A stretch of DNA of 39,465 nt. Source: Candidatus Gastranaerophilales bacterium (GTDB taxonomy: Bacteria > Cyanobacteriota > Vampirovibrionia > Gastranaerophilales > Gastranaerophilaceae). Position numbers and translations under genes: made by a program. The notes under the pieces are model-generated. The model was not told the origin of the DNA. It was given only the letters and a program-made list of their open reading frames with translations, and did no database searches. Positions 16,573 through 25,562 of the stretch are shown in pieces. Position 1 is the stretch's first letter. Each line of letters starts with the position of its first letter. The stretch is taken from assembly GCA_944323685.1 (NCBI GenBank), contig CALUTJ010000023.1, positions 1 through 39,465 of the forward strand, in the 5' to 3' direction.

Positions 16573-18902
16573 TATACTTCTCCTTCCCCGCTTCCGGCGA
16601 TTTCCAGAGGTTCGCTATACGAGCAGGAATTGTTGGAACAAACGAGTTTAGATTCTTTTTTGGTAACTTTTTTAACAAGATAAGCCCCGCAGTCAGGACA
16701 TTTTTTTGCAACCGGCTCATTCCAGGAAACAAAGTCACAATCAGGATACTTGCTACAGCCGTAAAATATTTTTCCGTATTTTGACTTACGCTGTATAACA
16801 TCACCCTCGCCGCATTTTGGACATTTAACGCCGGTTGTTACAACTAGACGTTTTCTGTGTTTGCACTCATCATTTGTGCATTGCAGGTATTTTCCGTACG
16901 GGCCGACTTTTACAATCATATCAGAGCCGCATTTTTCGCATTTTTCATCGCTTTTTTCGTCTACGGCAGCAGCAGTACCGTCTTTATTCAAAGGCAGCAT
17001 TGTTTTGCATTCGGGATAGCCGGAACACCCTAAGAATTGCGTACCGAAACGGCTTGTTCTTACAATCATTTTTTTGCCGCATTTAGGACAAACAACGTCT
17101 GACTCTATCAATACGCGAGGCATATTTTTCTTTGCCGAGTCGACAGTTTCCGTAAACGGAGCATAAAAATCCTTGAGGACCTCCGTCCAAACAGCTTTCT
17201 CTTCCGCAATATCATCGAGCTTTGTTTCCATCTGTGCGGTGAACTCATAGTTCATAATATCGGTAAAATATTTAACAAGCTCTCTGCAAAGGGTTCTGCC
17301 GAGTATTGTCGGAGCAAGCGCTTTCTCCTGCTTCTCCACATAACCTTTTTGCTGGATTTTTGAAATAATTGGCGCATAAGTAGACGGACGTCCGATGCCA
17401 TGTTCTTCAAGCGCCTTAACAAGAGAAGCTTCCGTAAATCTCGGCGGTGGTTGTGTAAAGTGCTGTTTGGGGTCAATCTTTTCTAGTTTTAGAGAATCCC
17501 CCTCTTTTAAATCAGGTATTTTACTTTTATCGATATCCTCGTCTGAATCATTATAAACTTTTAAAAATCCGTCAAAGGTAATTTTACTTGTACCGGCTTT
17601 AAACAGGTAGTCACCTGCGGAAATATCAACAGAAGTGTTTTTAACCTTTGCGTTTTCCATCTGAGATGCAATAAACCTTGACCAGATGAGTTTGTACAGT
17701 CTGTATTGCTCGGAGGTCAGATATTGCTTAATACTGTCAGGAGTTCTTTCTATATAAGAAGGTCTGATAGCTTCGTGAGCGTCCTGAACGTTTTTCCCCT
17801 TACCTTTAACATAATTGTTAGGTGTTGAGGGGTAATAGTTTTGACCAAAATTTTGAGTAATGAAATCTTTTGCTGCTGCCTGCGCATCATCGGAAATTCT
17901 GACAGAGTCGGTTCTCATATAGGTAATCAAACCGACAGGGCCGTCTGCTCCTATATCGATACCTTCATAAAGCTTTTGAGCTATCTGCATTGTTTTTGAT
18001 ACGCCGTAGCCGAGTTTTGAGCTGGCTTCTCTTTGCAGTGTTGAGGTGATAAACGGTGCCGATGGCTTTCTTTGAGTATCTCTGAAAGTTACTTTGCTGA
18101 CCTCATAAGCCAGACCTTTTTTAGAAAGTTCCGCTACAATTTTATCAGCCTCTTCTTTATTTTTTATTTCTATTTTTTTATCTTTGTATTTTGACAGCTC
18201 TGCACTGAAGGGAAGTTTATCCTTTAAAAGTTCAGCCGAAATAGTCCAGAATTCCACCGGAGTAAAAGCATCAATTTCATCTTCACGCTCGCAAATCATA
18301 CGCAGCGCAACACTTTGTACCCTGCCTGCCGAAAGCCTGTAGTTTCTCATTTTTTCCCAGAGCACCGGGCTGATTTTATACCCCACAAGACGGTCTAAAA
18401 TCTGTCTTGTCTGCTGGGCTTTAACCCTTTCCATATCAATCTGGCGAGAGTGTTCAACAGCATTTTTTATTGCTTTTGGAGTAATTTCGTTAAACTCAAT
18501 ACGATATATTTTGCTGTCCGGTACATCAAGAACCTGTCTGACATGCCACGCAATAGCTTCTCCCTCACGGTCTGGGTCGGACGCGAGAAGGACTTTGTCT
18601 GATTTTTTGGCAAGCTCGTTAAGTTTTTTCACTACGGCTGTTTTTTCAGGTATAACAATAAAACTTGGTTCAAAATTGTGTGCAACATCAAACCCGAGCA
18701 CTTTCGGCGGAAAATCTCTTATATGTCCGTAGCTGGCTTCTATCTGATAAGAATCGCCCAGTATTTTTTTTATGGTTTTAGATTTTGCGGGGGACTCTAC
18801 TATAACAAGAACTTTTTCGCCCTTAGATTTCGATTTTGTTTTCGCGGGCTTTTTTTCTTCCTGCTGTACATCACTTTTTTTTGTTTTTGCTGTTGGTGCC
18901 AT
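16572..18902 (-). CDS. topA: DNA topoisomerase I (TopA)
   Basis: This 776-residue type IA topoisomerase relaxes negative supercoils. A lysine-rich N-terminal tail (about 28 residues) precedes the TOPRIM domain with E36 (VIVESPAKS), SYGHIRDFPPK and the metal site DPDREGE (109-115). The active tyrosine is Y328 in GLITYMRTDS. The C-terminus carries four zinc-ribbon-like units starting CPKCGKK, CEKCGSD, CPKCGEG and CPDCGAY, each with a second Cys pair, though pair spacing varies and the last is less regular. The length is typical for forms with several zinc fingers. It shares a 166-base divergent region with the Xer recombinase and is followed directly by aroE. Confidence 0.97.
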   Translation of the reverse strand: MAPTAKTKKSDVQQEEKKPAKTKSKSKGEKVLVIVESPAKSKTIKKILGDSYQIEASYGHIRDFPPKVLGFDVAHNFEPSFIVIPEKTAVVKKLNELAKKSDKVLLASDPDREGEAIAWHVRQVLDVPDSKIYRIEFNEITPKAIKNAVEHSRQIDMERVKAQQTRQILDRLVGYKISPVLWEKMRNYRLSAGRVQSVALRMICEREDEIDAFTPVEFWTISAELLKDKLPFSAELSKYKDKKIEIKNKEEADKIVAELSKKGLAYEVSKVTFRDTQRKPSAPFITSTLQREASSKLGYGVSKTMQIAQKLYEGIDIGADGPVGLITYMRTDSVRISDDAQAAAKDFITQNFGQNYYPSTPNNYVKGKGKNVQDAHEAIRPSYIERTPDSIKQYLTSEQYRLYKLIWSRFIASQMENAKVKNTSVDISAGDYLFKAGTSKITFDGFLKVYNDSDEDIDKSKIPDLKEGDSLKLEKIDPKQHFTQPPPRFTEASLVKALEEHGIGRPSTYAPIISKIQQKGYVEKQEKALAPTILGRTLCRELVKYFTDIMNYEFTAQMETKLDDIAEEKAVWTEVLKDFYAPFTETVDSAKKNMPRVLIESDVVCPKCGKKMIVRTSRFGTQFLGCSGYPECKTMLPLNKDGTAAAVDEKSDEKCEKCGSDMIVKVGPYGKYLQCTNDECKHRKRLVVTTGVKCPKCGEGDVIQRKSKYGKIFYGCSKYPDCDFVSWNEPVAKKCPDCGAYLVKKVTKKESKLVCSNNSCSYSEPLEIAGSGEGEV

Positions 18903-19034
18903 AAACCTTTACTTGTCTGTATAAATAATGTATAACGATAAGCCTTGATATAATAACATCTTAAAAATTTTTAATCAATGGTTATTGCTTAAACGGCTTA
19001 AGACAAGCTTATAACTTAATTAATTATAAAATAG

Positions 19035-19063
19035 TAACCAATTAATATAAAAAATAGTATAAT
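19035..19063 (+). promoter_or_regulatory. Xer recombinase promoter, predicted leaderless start
   Basis: A perfect TATAAT at 19058-19063 lies five bases before ATG 19069, with no Shine-Dalgarno sequence. The -35 (TAACCA, 19035-19040, 17-base spacer) is weak. Confidence 0.5.
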
Positions 19064-19068
19064 ATTAT

Positions 19069-19938
19069 ATGCTCATACAATACATAGCTGAATATCTTGA
19101 ATATCTACAGGCGGAAAGAGGACTTGCACAAAACACTATCGATGCCTACAGACGTGATCTCACCGCTTTTTGTGACTTTTTGTATAAGCTCGCAGACATT
19201 GACGATTTTAACAAGATAACACGCCTTCACATCAACTACTACATAAAAGAGCTGCATGACAAAAACTATTCACCGACAAGCGTTACAAGAAAAATTGCGG
19301 CAATACGCGGCTGGTTCAGATGGCTCAGTGCAAACGAAATTACCCCAACAGACCCGAGTTTAGGCGTAGAACTTCCCAAACTCGCTAAAAAGCTGCCAAA
19401 AGTTATGACAGTCGCAGAGATAGAAAACATTTTAAAAAATCATCTTACGGATATAGAATCAGCTGTCTTAGAGCTGCTATACGGTGCGGGGCTGCGGGTA
19501 TCAGAGCTTGTAAATCTTGAACTTAATAATATTGAGATGTCGTCAAAATACGTACGCTGCATAGGCAAAGGTTCAAAAGAAAGGATTATCCCTATCGGAG
19601 AAAAGGCTGTTAAAGCCCTAAAAATTTACTTTAAAAAGCGAGAACTCTTGGTAAAAAAATTCAGACTTGATACAAAGAAACTTTTTATCAAAGAAAACGG
19701 AAAACCCGTGACCCGTCAGGATGTTTATGTTTTTATAAAAAAACAGGGCGAAATTTTAAAAAAACACATCTCGCCTCACACCCTGAGACACAGCTTTGCT
19801 ACTCATATGCTCGAAAACGGAGCAGACTTAAGGGTTGTTCAAGAATTACTCGGACACAGCGATGTGTCCACAACTCAGCTTTATACACACGTAAGCAAAA
19901 AACGTTTAAAAGAAGTCTACTTTGCAATTAACAACTGA
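19069..19938 (+). CDS. xerD: Tyrosine recombinase XerC/XerD
   Basis: This 289-residue site-specific recombinase has the length and layout of XerC/XerD, which resolve chromosome dimers at dif. The N-terminal SAM-like DNA-binding domain (1-105) is typical. All catalytic residues are present: R143 (GAGLRVSEL), K167 (GKGSKER), H237 and R240 (HTLRHSFATHML), H263 (LGHSDVSTTQ) and nucleophile Y272 (LYTHV). Sequence alone does not separate XerC from XerD, so the symbol is tentative. Nothing around it suggests an integron or prophage: neighbours are topA and metF. The start ATG is only five bases after a perfect -10 box. Confidence 0.9.
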   Translation: MLIQYIAEYLEYLQAERGLAQNTIDAYRRDLTAFCDFLYKLADIDDFNKITRLHINYYIKELHDKNYSPTSVTRKIAAIRGWFRWLSANEITPTDPSLGVELPKLAKKLPKVMTVAEIENILKNHLTDIESAVLELLYGAGLRVSELVNLELNNIEMSSKYVRCIGKGSKERIIPIGEKAVKALKIYFKKRELLVKKFRLDTKKLFIKENGKPVTRQDVYVFIKKQGEILKKHISPHTLRHSFATHMLENGADLRVVQELLGHSDVSTTQLYTHVSKKRLKEVYFAINN

Positions 19939-19952
19939 AGGAACCAGCGCAC

Positions 19953-20813
19953 TTGAAACTAAAAGATATTTACAATCAGGATAAAACTCCGGTAATCTCT
20001 TACGAAGTATTCCCGCCAAAAGACGACACTGACGGCGAAAAACTTGAAAATCTTTTTGAAGAATTAAACAAACTGCTTGTATTCAAGCCCTCTTTAATCT
20101 CTGTAACCTACGGCGCAGGCGGTTCTAACAGAAACGAGTCCGTAGAAATAATAAAACGTATAAAAGAAGAGCTTAAAATTACTCCGATGCCGCATTTTAC
20201 CTGCGTTTCAACGAGCACAAAAAACATAAGAGAATACTTAAAAACCTTAGAGTCATTTGATATTGAAAATATACTTGCACTCAGAGGCGATATGCCTCAA
20301 GACGGCAATGTCTGCCACGATTTTAAACACGCAGATGAGCTTGTGCAATACATAAAAGACAATACAAATCTCTCCGTTGCAATTGCCGGATATCCGGAAG
20401 GTCACAAAGAGTGCGAATCTTTTGAAAAAGATATGTTATACCTTAAACAAAAAGCCGACAAAGGCGCGGATGTGATTTATACCCAAATGTTTTTTAATAC
20501 GGAGCATTATTTTTCTTTTGTTGAAAAATGTCTGAAACTCGGGATTAATCAAACCGTCATACCGGGGGTTTTGCCGGTGTCCTCCTACAACCAGATTTTA
20601 AAAATGGCTGATATGTGTAAAGTAGAAATTCCCTCAAAAATGAGAGAAATCCTTGAAAAACATCAAGACGACAAAGATTATACAAAAAAATACGGCATAG
20701 AATACGCCTCTATCCAATGTCAAAAACTATTACAAAACGGAGCAAAAGGTCTGCATTTTTATACGCTTAACAAAGCACACGCCGTATCAGAAATTTTACA
20801 AAATATTTTATAA
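19953..20813 (+). CDS. metF: 5,10-methylenetetrahydrofolate reductase (MetF)
   Basis: This 286-residue TIM-barrel flavoprotein reduces CH2-H4folate to CH3-H4folate. Conserved segments are EVFPPK (E18), SVTYGAGG, PHFTCVS, ILALRGDMPQD and AGYPEGH, then DVIYTQMFF. The start is TTG 19953, 10 bases after AAGGA (19938-19942) that overlaps the xerD stop. It precedes a CH3-H4folate methyltransferase by 16 bases, suggesting that the methyl group is passed straight to a corrinoid protein. The partner for electron input (an MetV-type zinc protein in acetogens) is not seen here. Confidence 0.95.
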   Translation: MKLKDIYNQDKTPVISYEVFPPKDDTDGEKLENLFEELNKLLVFKPSLISVTYGAGGSNRNESVEIIKRIKEELKITPMPHFTCVSTSTKNIREYLKTLESFDIENILALRGDMPQDGNVCHDFKHADELVQYIKDNTNLSVAIAGYPEGHKECESFEKDMLYLKQKADKGADVIYTQMFFNTEHYFSFVEKCLKLGINQTVIPGVLPVSSYNQILKMADMCKVEIPSKMREILEKHQDDKDYTKKYGIEYASIQCQKLLQNGAKGLHFYTLNKAHAVSEILQNIL

Positions 20814-20829
20814 ATAAAGGAAACAATCA

Positions 20830-21756
20830 ATGAAATTAATATCAGAAAACCTTCACATAATATCCAAAACGACAAAAGAAGCGGTGCTGAATCGCGATGA
20901 ATGCTACATAAAAAATCTGCTGGAAAGACAGATAAAAACTCAACCGGACTGGATAGACCTCAATATCGGCCCTGCAAGAGGAGCCTTTGCAGGGACAATG
21001 CAATGGCTTGTGGATATTGTTCAATCAATGACCGATATTCCTCTTTCTTTAGACAGTACAAACGCTGAAGAGATTGAAAAAGGCCTTTCGCTTGCAAAAC
21101 AACCGCAAAAGTGGATTATAAACAGCACAAGTGCAGACGAAGCCAGACTGGACAGGGTTACGGACATTGCCGCAAAATACGGATGCAGCCTGATTGCACT
21201 CACTATGAACAGCGAACTCGGCATCCCAAAAGAAGCGGACAAAAGATTGGAGCTTGCGTTTGAGATTTGCTCAGCTGCCGAAGCCAAAGAAATTTCTAAC
21301 GACAGATTATATTTCGACCCTTTGATTCTGCCGGTTTGTGTCGACCAGACACAGGCTGTCGAGGCATTAAACACAATAAGAATGCTTAAAGAAAGCTTTG
21401 AACCTCAGGTGAATACAACCATAGGGCTTTCAAATGTATCTAACGGCTGCCCTAAAGAATTAAGACCGCTTATTAACAGGGTTTTTATGGTGCTTGCGGC
21501 CGGTTGCGGCATAGACAGTGCTATTGTTGATTCTTTTGATGAGGAACTTTTAAGAATTAACAGTGTAATAGAAACGCAAACAGCGCAAAAGTCATATGAT
21601 AACGCATACCTGTCTTTGTTTGAAATTATGCAGAATTTTGAAGAGCTTGATGCAGTAAAATACGATGCAAATGACCCTCAACAGGTTAAAATAATAAAAA
21701 CCGCCCAGATTTTGTTAAATCACAAGGTGTATACAAACAGCTATCTTGAAATATAA
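20830..21756 (+). CDS. Methyltetrahydrofolate methyltransferase (AcsE/MeTr-like)
   Basis: This 308-residue protein has the dihydropteroate-synthase-like TIM barrel of CH3-H4folate:corrinoid methyltransferases. Key positions known from the acetogen MeTr (D75, N96, D160, N199) have clear counterparts: D75 (LSLDST), N98 (WIINST), D163 (YFDPLI) and N202 (IGLSNVS, followed by NGCPKELR). DLNIGPARG (43-51) is the pterin-binding loop. The last 45 residues extend beyond the usual barrel end. In acetogens the acceptor is the corrinoid iron-sulfur protein; no acsCD, CODH or B12-protein gene is in view. It directly follows metF with AAAGGA 8 bases before ATG. It could serve a partial Wood-Ljungdahl branch, methionine synthesis or demethylation; the acceptor is not known. 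Confidence 0.85.
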   Translation: MKLISENLHIISKTTKEAVLNRDECYIKNLLERQIKTQPDWIDLNIGPARGAFAGTMQWLVDIVQSMTDIPLSLDSTNAEEIEKGLSLAKQPQKWIINSTSADEARLDRVTDIAAKYGCSLIALTMNSELGIPKEADKRLELAFEICSAAEAKEISNDRLYFDPLILPVCVDQTQAVEALNTIRMLKESFEPQVNTTIGLSNVSNGCPKELRPLINRVFMVLAAGCGIDSAIVDSFDEELLRINSVIETQTAQKSYDNAYLSLFEIMQNFEELDAVKYDANDPQQVKIIKTAQILLNHKVYTNSYLEI

Positions 21757-21763
21757 ACCTAAA

Positions 21764-21781
21764 TTGTGAAAAAAATCACAT
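21764..21781. promoter_or_regulatory. Rex-like / CRP-like operator upstream of adhE (site 1)
   Basis: TTGTGA, six A residues, then TCACAT form a near-palindrome. It fits Rex (TTGTGAA-N4-TTCACAA) at 12 of 14 fixed positions and CRP (TGTGA-N6-TCACA) exactly. It lies between the methyltransferase stop and a possible upstream promoter (TAGACA at 21791, TATACT at 21812). Confidence 0.55.
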
Positions 21782-21891
21782 TTTGTTTTTTAGACAACTG
21801 TTTAAACTTAATATACTGTATATATATTTAGAAGCATTGTCACAAGAGTTTTTCACAGATTCATAAAATTTAATAATTGTAAAAATAACAC

Positions 21892-21919
21892 TTGAAATTT
21901 TCTTATTTATGTGTAATAT
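21892..21919 (+). promoter_or_regulatory. adhE promoter
   Basis: TTGAAA (21892-21897) and TAATAT (21914-21919) are separated by 16 bases, with TG just before the -10. The start would fall near 21926, inside the second operator. Confidence 0.5.
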
Positions 21920-21922
21920 TAA

Positions 21923-21940
21923 TAGTGAATTATTTCACGA
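21923..21940. promoter_or_regulatory. Rex-like operator over the adhE start site (site 2)
   Basis: TAGTGAA-TTAT-TTCACGA matches the Rex consensus TTGTGAA-N4-TTCACAA at 12 of 14 fixed positions with symmetric deviations. It sits between the -10 box and the Shine-Dalgarno, a classic repressor position. Rex releases DNA when NADH is high, which would switch on adhE to reoxidise NADH. Confidence 0.6.
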
Positions 21941-21957
21941 TAAAGGAGATATTACAC

Positions 21958-24600
21958 ATGGCAACAAAAAAGCAAGCCGAAACTGAAAAGTTAGAAAAGG
22001 CTTTTAACAAATCAACAGAGGTAAAAACTCATGATGATTTGAAATTAATCATCGAAAGAGCTAAAAAAGCTCAAAAAATTTATGCAACCTTCTCACAGGA
22101 ACAGGTTGACAAAATCTTTAAAGCAGCAGCTACAGCAGCTGACAAAATGAGAATTCCTCTTGCTAAAATGGCTGTAGAAGAATCCGGCATGGGCGTTATG
22201 GAAGATAAAATCATCAAAAACCACTTCGCTGCCGAATACATCTACAACAAATATAAAAATATGAAAACAGCAGGCGTTATTTTTGAAGACAAAGCTAACG
22301 GAATCAAAAAAGTAGCTGAACCTATCGGTGTTATTGCAGCTGTTATTCCTACTACTAACCCGACCTCAACTGCTATTTTCAAATCATTAATTGCATTAAA
22401 AACCCGTAACGCTCTTGTATTTTCACCTCACCCGAGAGCTAAAAAATGTACTATAGAAGCAGCAAGAATCGTTCTTGACGCTGCTGTTAAAGCTGGCGCT
22501 CCGGACGGACTTATTGCATGGATTGACGAACCGTCAGTTGAACTTTCAGGCGCTTTGATGCACCACGAAGACATCGATATGATTCTTGCTACAGGCGGCC
22601 CTGGCATGGTTAAAGCTGCTTATTCATCAGGAAAACCCGCTTTAGGCGTAGGCCCCGGCAACACTCCCGCGGTTATTGATGAAACAGCTGATATCAAAAT
22701 GGCAGTTTCTTCAGTTCTTATGTCAAAAACTTTCGATAACGGTATGATTTGTGCTTCCGAACAATCAGTTGTCGTTGTTAAAGATGTATACGAAGAAGTT
22801 AAAAAAGAATTTATCTTAAGAGGTGCACACATCCTCAACGATAAAGAAAGAGCAAAAGTCGGCGCTATCATTATGAAAGACGGCAGAGTAAACGCAGCTA
22901 TCGTTGGTCAGCCTGCAACAAAAATTGCAGAGATGGCCGGTGTTACTGTTGAACCGGGTACAAAAGTTCTTATCGGTGAAGTAACAGATATTTGCGAAGA
23001 AGAGCCGTTTGCTCACGAAAAACTTTCTCCTGTCTTAGCTATGTACAAAGCTAAAGATTTTGACGATGCTGTACAAAAAGCCTATGATCTGGTAGACTTT
23101 GGTGGTGCGGGTCACACATCTGTTCTTTATACAGATGAAAGAGATTCTGAAAGAATCGAAAAATTCGGTGTAAAATTACACACTTGCAGAATCTTAATCA
23201 ATACTCCTTCTTCTCAAGGCGGTATCGGTGACTTGTACAACTTCAGACTCAATCCGTCATTGACATTGGGCTGTGGTTCCTGGGGCGGCAACGCTGTAAG
23301 TGAAAACGTTGGCCCTCAACACTTATTGAACATCAAGACAGTTGCTGAAAGGAGAGAAAATATGCTCTGGTACAAAGTTCCTGCTAAAGTATATTTCAAA
23401 AGAGGGGCTTTGGATTTGGCTCTCAGAGAATTGCAAGGCAAAAAACGTGCATTCATCGTTACGGACAGATTCTTATTCAATTCCGGCATGACTAATGCAA
23501 TCACTAACACATTAGACGAAATCGGTGTTGATTATCAAATCTTCTTTGACGTTAAACCGGATCCGACATTATCAACAATCAACGATGCAATGATGATGGT
23601 TAAAGCTTACGAACCTGATGTATTCATCGCATTAGGCGGCGGTTCTTCTATGGACGCAGCTAAAATCTTGTGGTTAATGTATGAACAACCTGATACAGTA
23701 TTCGAAGATATCGCAATGAGATTTATGGATATCAGAAAGAGAATCTGCATGATTCCTTCACTCGGTAAAAAAGCCGAAATGGTTTGTGTACCGACAACAT
23801 CAGGTACAGGTTCAGAAGTTACTCCGTTTGCTATCATCACTGATGACCAGACAGGTGTTAAATACGCAATCGCCGATTACGCATTGACTCCTAACGTAGC
23901 AATCGTTGACCCGAACCTTGTTGACACAATGCCTAAAGGTTTGACGGCAGTATCAGGTTACGATGCTATCACTCACGCAATCGAAGCTTATGTATCTACA
24001 ATGGCAACAAACTTCACAAACTCTAACTCTTTAGAAGCATTGAAGCTGTTATTCAGATATTTGAAACGTTCTTACGACAACGGTGCAAACGATCCGCAGG
24101 CAAGAGAAAAAGTTCACTATGCTTCAACAATTGCAGGTATGGCATTTGCTAACGCATTCTTGGGTGTTTGCCACTCTATGGCTCACAAACTCGGCGCTAT
24201 GTTCCACGTACCTCACGGTATGGCTAACGCTCTGTTAATCAATCAGGTTATCAAGTTCAACGCAACTGACAAACCTACAAAACAGGCTGCATTCCCGCAG
24301 TACAAATTCCCGAATGCTAAAGCAAGATACGGTCAAATCGCTGATGAATTAGGCTTGGGCGGCAAAAATGATGATGAAAAAGTTGAATTGCTGCAACAGG
24401 CTCTCGTTCAGATGAAAAAAGACCTCGGTTTGCCTATGTCTATTAAAGAATTCGGTATCGAAGAACACGAATTCCTTGAAAAACTGGACGAAATGGTTGA
24501 ACTCGCATTCGACGACCAGTGCACAGGTGCAAACCCGAGATATCCGCTGTTTGAAGAAATCAAACAAATGTATCTCGATGCATACTACGGAAGAATATAA
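21958..24600 (+). CDS. adhE: Bifunctional aldehyde/alcohol dehydrogenase AdhE
   Basis: This 880-residue fusion reduces acetyl-CoA to acetaldehyde and on to ethanol, regenerating two NAD+. The N-terminal acylating aldehyde dehydrogenase has its catalytic C265 in NGMICASEQ; the C-terminal iron-dependent alcohol dehydrogenase shows GGGSSMDAAK, DAITHAIEAYVS and the histidine-rich CHSMAHKL and FHVPHGMAN that ligate iron. The length is normal (870-890). ATG 21958 is preferred over an upstream in-frame start because AAGGAG lies at 21943-21948. Codon use differs from its neighbours: ATC, AAC, TTC, GCT and GGT are favoured and ATA is almost absent, which indicates very high expression. Two Rex/CRP-like operators flank the promoter, and a bidirectional terminator follows. 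Confidence 0.98.
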   Translation: MATKKQAETEKLEKAFNKSTEVKTHDDLKLIIERAKKAQKIYATFSQEQVDKIFKAAATAADKMRIPLAKMAVEESGMGVMEDKIIKNHFAAEYIYNKYKNMKTAGVIFEDKANGIKKVAEPIGVIAAVIPTTNPTSTAIFKSLIALKTRNALVFSPHPRAKKCTIEAARIVLDAAVKAGAPDGLIAWIDEPSVELSGALMHHEDIDMILATGGPGMVKAAYSSGKPALGVGPGNTPAVIDETADIKMAVSSVLMSKTFDNGMICASEQSVVVVKDVYEEVKKEFILRGAHILNDKERAKVGAIIMKDGRVNAAIVGQPATKIAEMAGVTVEPGTKVLIGEVTDICEEEPFAHEKLSPVLAMYKAKDFDDAVQKAYDLVDFGGAGHTSVLYTDERDSERIEKFGVKLHTCRILINTPSSQGGIGDLYNFRLNPSLTLGCGSWGGNAVSENVGPQHLLNIKTVAERRENMLWYKVPAKVYFKRGALDLALRELQGKKRAFIVTDRFLFNSGMTNAITNTLDEIGVDYQIFFDVKPDPTLSTINDAMMMVKAYEPDVFIALGGGSSMDAAKILWLMYEQPDTVFEDIAMRFMDIRKRICMIPSLGKKAEMVCVPTTSGTGSEVTPFAIITDDQTGVKYAIADYALTPNVAIVDPNLVDTMPKGLTAVSGYDAITHAIEAYVSTMATNFTNSNSLEALKLLFRYLKRSYDNGANDPQAREKVHYASTIAGMAFANAFLGVCHSMAHKLGAMFHVPHGMANALLINQVIKFNATDKPTKQAAFPQYKFPNAKARYGQIADELGLGGKNDDEKVELLQQALVQMKKDLGLPMSIKEFGIEEHEFLEKLDEMVELAFDDQCTGANPRYPLFEEIKQMYLDAYYGRI

Positions 24601-24628
24601 TACTTATTGTGAAATAAGATCCTTAAAA

Positions 24629-24664
24629 TACCCGCTGATTAATTTCGGCGGGTATACTTTTTTA
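24629..24664. terminator. Bidirectional intrinsic terminator after adhE
   Basis: TACCCGC (24629-24635) pairs with GCGGGTA (24648-24654) and is followed by ACTTTTTT on the plus strand. On the minus strand it is followed by TTTTAAGG, so it can also end transcription of the convergent paralog pair. Confidence 0.85.
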
Positions 24665-24698
24665 TTTATTACACTATAATCAAGACAGAAATTGTTTT

Positions 24699-25562
24699 TT
24701 AGTTTTGTCCTTCCTGCTCCTCTTCTCTATTAGTACGGGAAGGAGTGTATCTCATCATCTGAATAACTGTGGCTATAAAACATAATATGTAATTTAAACG
24801 TTGAGTTTTTTTATAAGTCCTGTCAATCTCAAGCATTTCATCTTGCAGTCTTTGTTTGTCTATAAATCTGTTGTACGAATATTCGTTTACCGGAATTTTT
24901 TTGTTGTTTTCTTTATCGACATAATATAACATTCCCTCAGAATCTCTCTCATAGGTTTGTTTTATACGGTTCATTCCGTTTCTGTCTTTAAGTTCTATAT
25001 CAAAAGTTTTGCTTCCGAGTGTATCTAAATTAATTCTATACGAGTACAATTCCGTAGGCTGAGCCGCTTTTTTAGAAGCAATTTCGCCGCTTATAATATT
25101 ATCCTCGAGTTCATCAGTAGAAAAAGTCAGACCAATTTTTGTATCGCCCATATCAAACTGTGCGCCGTACAAAGAATCATCAAGTTTTGTAAACGCAGGC
25201 ATTTCAATTGAATTAAAATTATTCAATTGATAAAAGGCATTTGAGGTTTTTCCCTGAGAATCAATCTCTTTTTTTACCTCTTCCAAAATATCAATTGATT
25301 GTGCATCTTGTTGATATTGCTGCAATTGTTTCTGCCGGCTGTCATTAAACTTTTTTACAACAAACGGGTTAACAGCAAGAGTGTTAATTATAAGCGTCCA
25401 GTAAATAACATCTACAAACGACCCCCCTTTTTTATTTTTAGGTGGTTGAGAGCTGTCATTGTGCCATCTTCCCCCTGCCCCTGTCGTCATGCCCGGAGCA
25501 CGTTTAAACGAAGCACGTTTATTTGTGTAGTTATTATATGTACTAATTTTTTGTATTTGCAT
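24699..25562 (-). CDS. Uncharacterised membrane protein, tandem paralog B
   Basis: I cannot assign this 287-residue protein to a family. The N-terminus is polar with SFKRAPG at 18-24 and a glycine-rich stretch, followed by a hydrophobic segment at about 49-68 (FVDVIYWTLIINTLAVNPFV), a soluble middle (70-245) and a second hydrophobic segment near 255-268 (LNYILCFIATVIQMM). Its middle aligns colinearly with the upstream gene: NIISGEIAS against NFSGLVSVA, and EGMLYYVDKENN against DGQLFAIDKTNN. The two are diverged duplicates. The start overlaps the upstream gene by 20 bases in another frame, implying coupling. There is no normal signal peptide. Confidence 0.75.
   Translation of the reverse strand: MQIQKISTYNNYTNKRASFKRAPGMTTGAGGRWHNDSSQPPKNKKGGSFVDVIYWTLIINTLAVNPFVVKKFNDSRQKQLQQYQQDAQSIDILEEVKKEIDSQGKTSNAFYQLNNFNSIEMPAFTKLDDSLYGAQFDMGDTKIGLTFSTDELEDNIISGEIASKKAAQPTELYSYRINLDTLGSKTFDIELKDRNGMNRIKQTYERDSEGMLYYVDKENNKKIPVNEYSYNRFIDKQRLQDEMLEIDRTYKKTQRLNYILCFIATVIQMMRYTPSRTNREEEQEGQN

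Noticed and set aside
19069-19938. Integron or prophage integrase
   Set aside because: Length, motifs and housekeeping neighbours fit a XerC/D dimer-resolution recombinase; no attachment site, cassette array or phage gene is visible.
21892-21957. N-terminal extension of adhE from an upstream in-frame start
   Set aside because: The added 22 residues are hydrophobic and unlike AdhE, the segment contains the promoter and operator, and AAGGAG sits correctly before ATG 21958.
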